DNA of 64,000 nucleotides from Sediminibacterium sp. Its GTDB lineage: Bacteria > Bacteroidota > Bacteroidia > B-17B0 > Aurantibacillaceae. The stretch lies in assembly GCA_030054095.1 (NCBI GenBank), contig JASGCO010000010.1, forward strand, positions 38,865 through 102,864, read 5' to 3'. How positions within the stretch are numbered: position 1 is the first letter of the stretch; each line of letters begins with the position of its first letter. Position numbers and translations under genes: made by a program. Positions 32,562-41,791 of this stretch are shown piece after piece. The notes under the pieces are model-generated. The model saw nothing but the letters and a program-made list of their open reading frames with translations. It was not told where the DNA came from and made no database searches.

Positions 32562-34916
32562 TTAAAATTTAAAACTTAACTGGCCGATGTGTTGGGTAGG
32601 CGGTCTTACATCGCCAGGTCGTGTCTGGTATTCTTCGTTAGTGAAATTATTAACGATATAACTTAATTTAATGTGTTTCCAGAGGCTAACAGATACTCTT
32701 AAATCCTGAATAAACACATCTTTTTGAAAGCGGCTGAAATTGGTGCGCAATCCCGGTAAAATGGTCCAGGGGGCGAAATCCACATCGAAACTGGGATCTA
32801 ACTCCGCAAATAACCCCATTACAAAACGACGGTCAATATTTTCTATTTTGCTTTGATAGCGGCAACTGTAGCCAATCGCAAACCATTTATATTCGAGTTG
32901 AACATCTGTTTTGGCTAAATGACGGTTGCGGTATTTTAATGTTTTTATTCCCGGTAATCCTAACGTGTCAACTAAAGGGTTAAAATCGGGTTTAAATGGG
33001 TTTGTGTATGTATAGCCGCCAAAAAGCGTAATGTTAACTGGTCCGATTTTTCCCATGGCGTTAATGCTGGTTTCAAAACCATTGATAACTGCTTTGCCCA
33101 GATTTTGTGAACGGAAACCGAAGGAGTCGAGCCTGAGAAAACCCATGTTACGGTTACCGTAATAATCAAAGGCAAACTCTACCATGTTATCGTAGTTTGT
33201 CCAGAAATACGCTACGTCGGCAAATCCTTTAAAATCGCCAATTTTAAATCCCTGTTTAAGACCTATTTCGGTGCTTTGCCCTGTTTCGGCCTGTAAGCCA
33301 GGATTAGGATAAATTTTTAATACGCTTACGCTTGTACTAACAAATTTTTCGGCAGCAGATGGAAAACGGTACCCTTGCCCGAACGAGGCTCTGATATTTG
33401 TGTATTGTAAAACCTGAAAGTTTAAGCCAAAGCGGGCTACCGGTACAAATGGCAACTGGTTTTGCCCTAAGGGGCTTTTTAGCACATAACGACTGCGGGC
33501 CGTATCAATCTGATAATCTTCGCCGCGTAAGCCGGCAGAAAGGGTTAAACGGTTAAACCATTTTTTATCTACCTGTATATAACCCGCTTTATTATACCCT
33601 GTGCGTCGGCCATACAGACTGTCTCCAAATACTTGTTGTTCCATATACACTAATCCGGCAGTCAGGTTCAGATTATTAGTAAAACGTTTCTGGTATTGGA
33701 ATTCGCTATAGTATAATTCAGCCGTACTATTTTGGTTTTTATTATTACTGTTTTTAGTAAGAAAATACCGGGTTCTTAAACTTAATTTGTTATTACCTGC
33801 AAAAAAGTAAGTAACATAAGGATCAATGTTAAAACGTTGGTTCTGATAATTCTGAATGTCGAAATTTTGCGGAACATATGCGCTATCGTAATTGTGCCAC
33901 AAGAAAAAGAGCCCGCCATTGGTTTGCATCATATTGGTGTTAACACCAACGGAAAGTCCTTTGAGGCGCTTTTGAAAGTTATACCGTAGATTGGCATTAA
34001 ACCGCTGGCGTTCTTCGGTTTCTTTATAACGGTATCCTTCATCGTCATAATGATGCCCTCCCAGTACCAGGTCGAGGTTTTGATGTTTACTGGCATGTGA
34101 GAAATTTAGCCCCTGCTGAATACGGCTCCCCGTCCACCATTTATATTGTCCGTGTTTTGGCGCATCGTAACCACCCGCGAACATACTTACCGATGTAACG
34201 GGTTTCTCTTTAGCGTAGGCCGTTCTTAAATTAATAACACCGTTAAGGGCGCTGCTGCCAAAAAGGGCAGAAGAGGCCCCTTTGATTACTTCTATCTGCT
34301 CCATGTTCTCCAGAGGCACGTAATTCCATTTAATATCTCCGGCATCGGCACTAATCAGCGGCATTTCGTCAACCAGCATCAATACCCGGCTGCCAGCCCC
34401 GTAACTAAAGCCACTCCCACCTCTTATACTAGCCTGCCCGTCTGCAACAGTTACACCTGGTACCTGATTCATTAGGATATCGAGTGAAGTGGTGTTTTTA
34501 TTTTCAGCCAAAGTAGGTTTTATCACCTCCATACTAACAGTTACATCGCTTAACTTTTGCTCATAACGCCCGGCACTGATTACCACTTCATCAAGCAGTG
34601 CCTTTCCGGGAAGCAACTCCACTGTAACAGTTACGGTATCATTGGATGGGATCGAAAGCAATTGTTTGTATGAAGAAAGTCCGATCATGTTTATTTCGAG
34701 TGTATAAGCACCTGGGGTCGTCTGGATCAGAAAATCACCATCCATTCCCGTTGCCCCCGCATTTTTGTTATTGAGTAAAACTAATGCGCCAAATACAACG
34801 TCTCTGGTTTCCTTTTCTATTACTTTTCCCCTGATAAAACTTTTTTGTGCGGTAAGGGATGGAATGCTATAAAACAAAGCAACAAAAACCAGAAAAATGG
34901 ATATACCTTTGTTCAT
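32562..34916 (-). CDS. TonB-dependent outer-membrane receptor
   Basis: A 784-residue receptor with a signal peptide (SIFLVFVALFYSIPSLTAQ), an N-terminal carboxypeptidase-regulatory-like domain (about 25-110), a plug domain (about 120-230, with VPGVTVADGQASIRGGSGFS) and a C-terminal 22-strand barrel ending in Phe (QLSFKF). The ATG at 34916 fits the signal peptide; the longer frame to 35078 would overlap dprA. The ligand is unknown. The downstream EEP gene hints at phosphate-rich or nucleotide-like ligands, by inference. Confidence 0.9.
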   Translation of the reverse strand: MNKGISIFLVFVALFYSIPSLTAQKSFIRGKVIEKETRDVVFGALVLLNNKNAGATGMDGDFLIQTTPGAYTLEINMIGLSSYKQLLSIPSNDTVTVTVELLPGKALLDEVVISAGRYEQKLSDVTVSMEVIKPTLAENKNTTSLDILMNQVPGVTVADGQASIRGGSGFSYGAGSRVLMLVDEMPLISADAGDIKWNYVPLENMEQIEVIKGASSALFGSSALNGVINLRTAYAKEKPVTSVSMFAGGYDAPKHGQYKWWTGSRIQQGLNFSHASKHQNLDLVLGGHHYDDEGYRYKETEERQRFNANLRYNFQKRLKGLSVGVNTNMMQTNGGLFFLWHNYDSAYVPQNFDIQNYQNQRFNIDPYVTYFFAGNNKLSLRTRYFLTKNSNNKNQNSTAELYYSEFQYQKRFTNNLNLTAGLVYMEQQVFGDSLYGRRTGYNKAGYIQVDKKWFNRLTLSAGLRGEDYQIDTARSRYVLKSPLGQNQLPFVPVARFGLNFQVLQYTNIRASFGQGYRFPSAAEKFVSTSVSVLKIYPNPGLQAETGQSTEIGLKQGFKIGDFKGFADVAYFWTNYDNMVEFAFDYYGNRNMGFLRLDSFGFRSQNLGKAVINGFETSINAMGKIGPVNITLFGGYTYTNPFKPDFNPLVDTLGLPGIKTLKYRNRHLAKTDVQLEYKWFAIGYSCRYQSKIENIDRRFVMGLFAELDPSFDVDFAPWTILPGLRTNFSRFQKDVFIQDLRVSVSLWKHIKLSYIVNNFTNEEYQTRPGDVRPPTQHIGQLSFKF

Positions 34917-34974
34917 AAGGGGATGTAGAATAATACACAAGATATAAAAACAAAACCAATTAAAAAACCCTGAC

Positions 34975-36096
34975 ATGACAGATTGGGAAGCGTTAAAATA
35001 CCAGATCGGTTTAACCTGTATTGATGGAATAGGACATATAAATGCAAAGCACCTTATTGCGTATTGCGGGAGTGCCAAAGCTGTTTTTGAAGCAAGGAAG
35101 GGTCAACTTTTAAAGATTCCCGGGATTGGCTCAATTTTGGCAAAGAGCATTGTTGTTAATGCCTCTAATGCTTTAAGGCTCGCTGAAGGAGAAGTTGAAT
35201 TTATCGAAAAACATAAAATTACACCGTTGTTCTATACAGACGAGGCGTACCCTCATCGGTTGAAACATTGCGCGGATGCGCCGATAATGCTTTACTATAA
35301 GGGTAATGCCAACTTGAATGCAACTAAAGTAATAGGCGTTGTAGGAACACGTTGTCCCAGTACTGAAGGCGTAGAACAAACAGTTCGGTTTATTAAAGAT
35401 CTGGAGCAAAGTGATGTAATTGTAGTAAGTGGATTAGCCTACGGGATTGACATCACTGCACACAAAGAAAGCCTTCTTCATGCTATTCCCACAATTGGTG
35501 TACTGGCGCATGGTTTAGATCGGCTTTATCCGGAGGCACATCATTACATTGCCAAAAAGATGATTAATTGTGGAGGGTTGCTCACTGAATTCATGAGTGG
35601 AACCAATCCCGACGCTGTTAATTTTCCGAAGCGAAACCGCATTGTGGCAGGAATGATTGATGCTCTGGTGGTAATTGAAAGTAAACGAACCGGCGGTAGC
35701 CTTATAACGGCTACTATTGCACAAAGTTATAATAAAGATGTATTCGCTTTTCCGGGGAGACCAGGAGAGCCTCTGGCAGAAGGGCCTAACGGGCTTATAA
35801 AACAAAACAAAGCCTCGCTTATTGAAAATGCCGCTGATCTTATTTATGCCATGAACTGGCAACAAAGCGGGCGTATTCCTGAAAAAGAAAAAGGGCAAAC
35901 AGTGATGCCTCTTCATCTTAAACCCGAAGAAGAAATCATTGCCAGATGCTTTACCTCAAAATCAGAATTGCATCTGGATGAGATTAGTTTTTTAGCTGAG
36001 ATGCCGGTAAGTAAAGCAATTACTAATTTGTTAAACCTTGAGTTTAGCCATTTAATAAAAAGTTTGCCGGGTAAAATGTATAAATGGGTCGCTTAG
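34975..36096 (+). CDS. dprA: DNA-processing protein DprA
   Basis: A 373-residue protein that loads RecA onto single-stranded DNA taken up during transformation. An N-terminal helix-hairpin-helix/SAM-like region (about 5-65) precedes the DprA Rossmann fold (about 70-290) with GVVGTR and the G-[SA]-x-LITA-like motif GGSLITATI. A C-terminal winged-helix-like domain follows (about 310-373). Other competence genes are not in the window. It is divergent from the TonB receptor gene. Confidence 0.93.
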   Translation: MTDWEALKYQIGLTCIDGIGHINAKHLIAYCGSAKAVFEARKGQLLKIPGIGSILAKSIVVNASNALRLAEGEVEFIEKHKITPLFYTDEAYPHRLKHCADAPIMLYYKGNANLNATKVIGVVGTRCPSTEGVEQTVRFIKDLEQSDVIVVSGLAYGIDITAHKESLLHAIPTIGVLAHGLDRLYPEAHHYIAKKMINCGGLLTEFMSGTNPDAVNFPKRNRIVAGMIDALVVIESKRTGGSLITATIAQSYNKDVFAFPGRPGEPLAEGPNGLIKQNKASLIENAADLIYAMNWQQSGRIPEKEKGQTVMPLHLKPEEEIIARCFTSKSELHLDEISFLAEMPVSKAITNLLNLEFSHLIKSLPGKMYKWVA

Positions 36097-36103
36097 TGTT
36101 GTG

Positions 36104-37381
36104 CTAAGACATTAAATCACGGCCAATATCTTTACGGTAGTATTTTCCTTCGTAATGTATTTGTTCAGCTTGCCTGAAACTTTTAGTTACTGCTTCAGAA
36201 ATACTTTTACCAAATGATGTAAGTGCAAAGACCCTACCGCCATTTGTAACAACGTGTTCCTGACTGAACGAAGTTCCCGAATGAAAAATCAGAGTGTCTG
36301 ATCCGGCTGACTGAATGTCAATTTTTTTTCCTTTCTCGTAATCGCCGGGATAACCCCCGCTAACCAAAACAACTGTTGTAGCAGTATCGGGCGTTACCTC
36401 TATTGATTTTTCGTTCAGATTTTGTTGTGCAACGCCTTGCAGTAGATCTAGTAAATCACTTTGAATACGGGGTAATACCACTTCTGTTTCCGGATCACCC
36501 ATGCGGCAATTGTATTCTATAACATACGGATCGCCATTGCAGTTCATAAGGCCAATAAATACAAATCCCCTGTAATCAATCTTATCTTTTACAAAACCAT
36601 CAATGGTGGGTTTCACAATTCGTTCTTCCACTTTTTTTATAAAGTCTTCATCAGCAAATGGTACCGGGCTCACAGCTCCCATTCCACCGGTATTCAGGCC
36701 GGTGTCACCTTCTCCAATACGCTTATAGTCTTTAGCGGCAGGCAGGATTTTATAGTGCTTACCATCTGTTAATACAAAAACAGATAACTCTATCCCTTTC
36801 AGAAATTCTTCAACTACCACGGTGGCACTTGCTTTTCCAAACTTAGCGTTAACCAACATGGCCTCCAGTTCCTGTTGGGCCTCTTTTAAGTTATCGAGTA
36901 TTAAGACCCCTTTACCAGCGGCTAACCCATCGGCTTTTAAAACAAAAGGGGGGTTAAGTGTGGCTAAAAAGGCTTGTCCTTGCTTAAGTGTTTCGCTGGT
37001 GAAACTTTGATAACGGGCCGTTGGGATACCATGCCGTATCATAAATTGTTTACTAAAGTCTTTGCTGCCTTCCAGTATAGCCCCATCTTTTTTAGGGCCA
37101 ATAACGGGGATATCTTTTAAAACCTCGTCCTGTAAAAAATAATCATGAATACCATTTACTAAAGGGTCTTCGGGACCAACTACCACCATGTCTATGTTTT
37201 TTTCCCAAACCAGATTTTTAATCGCGTCAAAATCATTTAACGCCAAGGAAATATTGGTTCCACAGTTGGCTGTACCGGCATTACCCGGCGCAATATAAAG
37301 GTTCTGGAGTTGTTTGCTTTGGGCAATTTTCCATGCGAAAGCATGTTCTCTGCCGCCTGATCCGAGTATTAAAACATTCAT
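36104..37381 (-). CDS. purD: Phosphoribosylamine-glycine ligase (GARS)
   Basis: A 425-residue ATP-grasp enzyme for the second step of de novo purine synthesis: phosphoribosylamine + glycine + ATP to GAR. It starts MNVLILGSGGREHAFAWKI and contains the ATP-grasp signature FVLKADGLAAGKGV and the C-terminal RMGDPETE motif. Length is normal. It converges on dprA with 7 nt between stops. The gene is alone, with no other pur genes next to it. Confidence 0.95.
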   Translation of the reverse strand: MNVLILGSGGREHAFAWKIAQSKQLQNLYIAPGNAGTANCGTNISLALNDFDAIKNLVWEKNIDMVVVGPEDPLVNGIHDYFLQDEVLKDIPVIGPKKDGAILEGSKDFSKQFMIRHGIPTARYQSFTSETLKQGQAFLATLNPPFVLKADGLAAGKGVLILDNLKEAQQELEAMLVNAKFGKASATVVVEEFLKGIELSVFVLTDGKHYKILPAAKDYKRIGEGDTGLNTGGMGAVSPVPFADEDFIKKVEERIVKPTIDGFVKDKIDYRGFVFIGLMNCNGDPYVIEYNCRMGDPETEVVLPRIQSDLLDLLQGVAQQNLNEKSIEVTPDTATTVVLVSGGYPGDYEKGKKIDIQSAGSDTLIFHSGTSFSQEHVVTNGGRVFALTSFGKSISEAVTKSFRQAEQIHYEGKYYRKDIGRDLMS

Positions 37382-37399
37382 AGTGTAATTCTAAAGCAT

Positions 37400-37433
37400 G
37401 CAAAAATAAAAAATCCTGATGCGACATCAGGAT
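37400..37433 (-). terminator. Terminator of the basic exported protein gene
   Basis: ATCCTGATG (37413-37421) and CATCAGGAT (37425-37433) form a 9-bp stem with a 3-nt loop. On the minus strand it is followed by a T-rich run (37400-37412). Confidence 0.8.
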
Positions 37434-37473
37434 GTATTCTTAAATAGTTATAAAACGTTTTTTAGAGGTGTGA

Positions 37474-37881
37474 TTAAAGATGTTTCTTTTTATGAAACAC
37501 TTTTACACCCCGGACTCTTCTTCTGTCCCTATCCCTGTTTTGACGGCTTAAAATACTAAAGTTGCTTTTTTTCCCTCTTGTCCGGTAGCGTTTAAATACG
37601 TGACGATCTTCTGTTCGTTGCTTTCTACTCATCTTAGTAGATCTGTAAGCCCACCCGGTACTGCTACCCCCACGGTTAAAAATGCGTGCAAAAAAACCTC
37701 TTTTCCTGCTACTTCTGGCAAAGGCATCGGCATTGCCTTTACTTTTACGGCCTTTGAAAAGTTTGAAACCCCCTCTCCGCTGATTCCGGTGTTCTTTCTT
37801 GCGACCACCGGTTTGCGCTACTATTGGGGTTGTAAGGACAATTCCAAATAATATAAATAAGATATAAAGTGCCTTTTTCAC
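37474..37881 (-). CDS. Small basic exported protein
   Basis: A 135-residue protein with a clean signal peptide (ALYILFILFGIVLTTPIVAQ) from a GTG start at 37881. The mature part is dominated by Arg and Lys, with GRKKEHRNQRRGG, FKLFKGRKSKG and RQNRDRDRRRVRG, few acidic residues and little hydrophobic core. This suggests an exported protein that binds DNA, LPS or another polyanion, or one that remains unfolded. No family is recognised. It has its own terminator. A periplasmic or surface location is inferred from the signal peptide. Confidence 0.7.
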   Translation of the reverse strand: MKKALYILFILFGIVLTTPIVAQTGGRKKEHRNQRRGGFKLFKGRKSKGNADAFARSSRKRGFFARIFNRGGSSTGWAYRSTKMSRKQRTEDRHVFKRYRTRGKKSNFSILSRQNRDRDRRRVRGVKVFHKKKHL

Positions 37882-38187
37882 TACTCTGAACTACAATAAT
37901 ACGTAATTTATTGACGCGGTTTTTACCACTTGTAAAAATTAGGGAATCATTCTTTTAAACAATTAGTGTCAATAACCTGTAATTATACAAGAATTATGCC
38001 GAAAGTAGATATTTAATGAATTTCAGCGATAGCTTTGTTAAAATTCAGGTTTTTAACTTTTAGAAATCAAAACATGGAATCTTAATTTCTTATTTTCGTA
38101 GCATGCAGAGATTTTAAAACTTCTGCAAAAGTAAGTTAATTAGTAATCCGCCTACTCCCCGGGCATAGTAACTAAAATTAGTGTTTT
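37882..38187. other. 306-nt intergenic region between divergent genes
   Basis: This AT-rich stretch holds only minor hairpins (for example TTTTTAC/GTAAAAA near 37920-37938). It should contain both promoters but I find no clear TTG/TAnnTTTG pair. I see no gene. Confidence 0.5.
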
Positions 38188-40752
38188 ATGAAGAAAAAAG
38201 TAATGCTATTTGCCTCTGCTATTATGATAGTAGGGATTTCGGGGACTATTTTTTATGTGAAACGTTCCGGACATGATGCTTTATCAAAAAAGGAAAATCG
38301 TACACCTAATTATGAAACCGCTGAAAAACTGGCGGCTCCGGCGGAGCACTTTGCCTTTATGCGTTCTTATCCTGATAAATCTTTAGATTACAGGGCATAC
38401 AATAAGATGCTTACGGATAATGCGGTATCCGTAAATTCAAGTATTGCCAAAACAGCCGCTTCTGCCAATTGGCAACTGGAAGGACCAACAAATATTGGCG
38501 GCAGAATAACCGCTTTTGCAATCCATCCTACAAATACCAGTATTATGTTTGCCGGTAATCCGGGAGGAGGATTGTTTAAAACCACAGATGGCGGGCAGAC
38601 CTGGAATCCTGTTTTTGACGCGCATCCGGCACAATCTATTGCATGTATTACGTTTGATCCTGCAAATAGTAACATCATATATGTAGGCACGGGCGATCCT
38701 GACACGCCATTTACTGCTTTTGTCGGGAATGGTGTTTATAAGAGTACAGATGGCGGGCAGACCTGGACCAATATCGGTTTAACACAAATGGGGATTATAT
38801 CTGAGGTTGTTGTTAATCCAACCAATAGTAATGTACTGTATGCAGCGGCTCTTGGAACTCCTATGCAACGTGATACAAACAGGGGGGTATATAAATCTAC
38901 TAATGGTGGGGCCAGCTGGACACAAGTACTTTATATAGATAACCAAACAGGAGTCAGTGATTTGGTCATCCACCCTACCAATGGCAATATTGTGTATGCT
39001 ACAAGCTGGAGCAGAATACGGTCTAATCAGGAAAGTTTGGGATTTAGTACTTCATCACGCGTTTATAAAACGGGCAATGGCGGAACTACATGGAGTATTT
39101 TGCAGAATGGATTACCGGGCGGGTCACTGTCAAGATATGGCATTTGTATGAGTCGTCAGAATCCGAACAAACTATACGTTTCGGTGTGTGACAGTACTTA
39201 TAATCTTGAAGGGGTGTATGTAACCACCAACGGCGGTACAAGTTTTACTAACCTTCCGGGAGCTAATGCTATTAATACACTTTTCAACGGTTTTGGTTGG
39301 TATTTTGGTAAGATATATGTTAATCCTACTAACGATAATGATGTTTTTTTGTTAGGTGTTGAGCTTTACCGTTCTACGGATGGCGGTCAAAATTGGGCCA
39401 TAAACCAACCACCATGGTGGAATTATAACCCGCACGCCGATTGTCATGGGCTCCAATTTAAGGGAACTGGTAATTATATTATGGCTACCGATGGAGGGTT
39501 GTACGAAACAACGGATGATGGATCTACCTGGGTTAAAGCAGACAATATTCCCAATACGCAATTTTACAGAATAGAGGTTAACCCTCATCAATCAGGAGAC
39601 TACTGGGGCGGTGCACAAGACAACGGAACGATGAATGGAAACGCATCTAATTTAAACCTTTGGCCCCGTGTTTATGGTGGAGATGGTTTTCAGCCACGTC
39701 ACGACCCAACAGATGTTAACACATTTTATGTAGAAACGCAGAATGGAAACATTTCTGTAACAACGGATGGAGGTGTATCGTTTAATAGTTTTGATAATAC
39801 GTTACCCTCTACAGACCGTCGTAACTGGGATATGCCTTATGTTTTCGGAGCAAATTCTTCTATTATGTACACCGGAACATACAGGGTATATAAAAATACC
39901 ACTAACCCAACAGATAACTGGACGTCTATTAGCGGTGATCTTACCGATGGCATTATTTATGGCAGCAGGTTTCATACAATCAGCGCTATTGATAACTCGC
40001 GTTTAAACGCACAACACATATACGTAGGAACATCGGACGGAAATGTGTGGCGGTCTTTAAATGACGGCGCAACATGGGACAGTTTGCACATGACGCTTCC
40101 TAACCGGTATGTTACCTCTGTTCATGCTTCGCCTAATGTTACCAATAACGTGTATGTAACCCATAGTGGTTACCGTTACAACTCCTATATTCCGCATATC
40201 CATAAATCTACAAATAACGGAACAGTATGGACAGATATCAGCGGCGATTTGCCACAAACAGGGATTAACGATATGCTTATTAAACCGGGTAACGAAAATG
40301 TATTGTTTGTTGCGACAGATATCGGCGTGTATTATACTACCAATGGAGGAACTAACTGGGTGCGACTGGGAGGAAACATGCCAATGATGCCTATCTGGGA
40401 TATTGAACTGGACGGGCCAAATAATAAACTCATTGCCGGAACGTATGCGCGGTCTATGCAGTCAATAGATGTCAGTAATCTGGCATTAACAACGGGTAAT
40501 GAAACCAATTTGACAAAAGAAGAGGTACGTTTCACTATATGGCCCAATCCAGCTACTCAATTGCTTAATGTGCAAAGTAGCGGAACAGGTATCGAAACAA
40601 TTCTTATCTTCGATGCTAAGGGAAAAGAAATAATGCGTAAAACACTAAAGGGTTCCGATAGCATAGATGTATCTGGTTTGGCAGGCGGAATTTACTTTAT
40701 AAGTGTTGCCAGTAATGGTAAAGCGGTAACGCAGCGTTTCGTGAAATTGTAA
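38188..40752 (+). CDS. BNR/Asp-box (Vps10/sialidase-like) T9SS-secreted protein
   Basis: An 854-residue secreted protein. After an N-terminal signal segment (about 4-24) come many Asp-box repeats of the type STDGGQTW/STNGGASW (from about 120 to 760) that form beta-propeller blades as in Vps10/sortilin and sialidases. The C-terminal 75 residues (WPNPATQLLNVQ and GGIYFISV...RFVKL) form a type A T9SS sorting signal, so it is exported and probably surface-attached. No catalytic residues can be assigned and the ligand is unknown. The mnmH gene follows 4 nt later, so they may share a transcript. Confidence 0.88.
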   Translation: MKKKVMLFASAIMIVGISGTIFYVKRSGHDALSKKENRTPNYETAEKLAAPAEHFAFMRSYPDKSLDYRAYNKMLTDNAVSVNSSIAKTAASANWQLEGPTNIGGRITAFAIHPTNTSIMFAGNPGGGLFKTTDGGQTWNPVFDAHPAQSIACITFDPANSNIIYVGTGDPDTPFTAFVGNGVYKSTDGGQTWTNIGLTQMGIISEVVVNPTNSNVLYAAALGTPMQRDTNRGVYKSTNGGASWTQVLYIDNQTGVSDLVIHPTNGNIVYATSWSRIRSNQESLGFSTSSRVYKTGNGGTTWSILQNGLPGGSLSRYGICMSRQNPNKLYVSVCDSTYNLEGVYVTTNGGTSFTNLPGANAINTLFNGFGWYFGKIYVNPTNDNDVFLLGVELYRSTDGGQNWAINQPPWWNYNPHADCHGLQFKGTGNYIMATDGGLYETTDDGSTWVKADNIPNTQFYRIEVNPHQSGDYWGGAQDNGTMNGNASNLNLWPRVYGGDGFQPRHDPTDVNTFYVETQNGNISVTTDGGVSFNSFDNTLPSTDRRNWDMPYVFGANSSIMYTGTYRVYKNTTNPTDNWTSISGDLTDGIIYGSRFHTISAIDNSRLNAQHIYVGTSDGNVWRSLNDGATWDSLHMTLPNRYVTSVHASPNVTNNVYVTHSGYRYNSYIPHIHKSTNNGTVWTDISGDLPQTGINDMLIKPGNENVLFVATDIGVYYTTNGGTNWVRLGGNMPMMPIWDIELDGPNNKLIAGTYARSMQSIDVSNLALTTGNETNLTKEEVRFTIWPNPATQLLNVQSSGTGIETILIFDAKGKEIMRKTLKGSDSIDVSGLAGGIYFISVASNGKAVTQRFVKL

Positions 40753-40756
40753 TTAT

Positions 40757-41791
40757 ATGAAAGGTGAGGGGTTGGATGCCAACACGTTTATTTCATTAAG
40801 TCAGAATCGTTTACTTATTGATGTTCGCTCACCTGTAGAATATAAAAAGGGCCATATTCCCGGAGCGGTTAATATTCCTTTGTTTGAGAATGATGAGCGC
40901 GCTGAAATAGGGACACTTTATAAATTAAAGGGCCGTCAAATTGCCATTGACAGAGGGTATGAACTTGTAGCGCCTAAGTTGGATTACTGGGTGAAGCAAG
41001 TCCGGGAAATGAGTCAGGAGCAAGCTGTTTTTGTTTATTGTTTCAGGGGAGGTATGAGGAGTAACAGTTTCACCTGGCTTCTGAATCAGAATGGCATAGA
41101 TGCTAAATTATTAACAGGAGGCTACAAAAGCTACAGGCAAACGGTAATCCGTTTATTTGAAACGCCTCAGCGGTTTGTATTGCTGGGTGGGGCTACTGGC
41201 AGCCGCAAAACAGATATTTTACGTTATATTTCTGAAAACAACCTCTTGCCCGTAATTGATCTGGAGCAGTTGGCCCATCATAAAGGATCGGCTTTTGGAA
41301 CCATAGGGGAACGTGAACAATTGCCTCAGCAGATTTTCGAAAATATGCTTTACAATTGTTTGCAGCTGCAAAAAAATGTGTTTCTAATGGAAGATGAGGC
41401 TATGAGTATAGGCTATAATAAAATACCCTATCCACTATGGCTACAAATGAAGAAAGCGCCCATTATTAAACTGGTTATCCCTTTTGAATTGCGGGTAAAA
41501 AAAATAATGAGCGATTACGGAAATGCTTCTGTTGACGAGTTAAAGACCTGTCTTTTAAGAATTGGAGATCAATTGGGAGGGCAACTAACCAAGGAATGTA
41601 TCGAAGAACTTGATAACGGGAGAATAAATTCTGTTGCGCGGACCATACTGAACTATTACGATAAAGCTTACGCGTTTCAGCATGAAAAGAAAAAGGATAA
41701 TACATTTATTATTGTAGAAAGCGGAACAGACAATCTGGAAGAGAATGCTGAAAGGATCGTTAAAGTATTTAAAGAATTATGCAGGACATAA
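40757..41791 (+). CDS. mnmH: tRNA 2-selenouridine synthase (MnmH/SelU) with altered P-loop
   Basis: A 344-residue enzyme that replaces sulfur by selenium at the wobble 2-thiouridine of tRNA via a geranylated intermediate. The N-terminal rhodanese domain (1-130) has the active Cys95 (YCFRGGMRS). The C-terminal domain has a P-loop-like motif GGATGSRKT, in which Arg150 replaces the glycine before Lys151. The codon is CGC (41204-41206), one base from GGC. It overlaps selD by 13 nt, which supplies selenophosphate, so the pathway is otherwise complete. Whether the substitution is functional or a sequencing error is not known. Confidence 0.9.
   Translation: MKGEGLDANTFISLSQNRLLIDVRSPVEYKKGHIPGAVNIPLFENDERAEIGTLYKLKGRQIAIDRGYELVAPKLDYWVKQVREMSQEQAVFVYCFRGGMRSNSFTWLLNQNGIDAKLLTGGYKSYRQTVIRLFETPQRFVLLGGATGSRKTDILRYISENNLLPVIDLEQLAHHKGSAFGTIGEREQLPQQIFENMLYNCLQLQKNVFLMEDEAMSIGYNKIPYPLWLQMKKAPIIKLVIPFELRVKKIMSDYGNASVDELKTCLLRIGDQLGGQLTKECIEELDNGRINSVARTILNYYDKAYAFQHEKKKDNTFIIVESGTDNLEENAERIVKVFKELCRT

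Noticed and set aside
34917..35078. Upstream extension of the TonB receptor frame
   Set aside because: It would overlap dprA and places extra sequence before a clear signal peptide.
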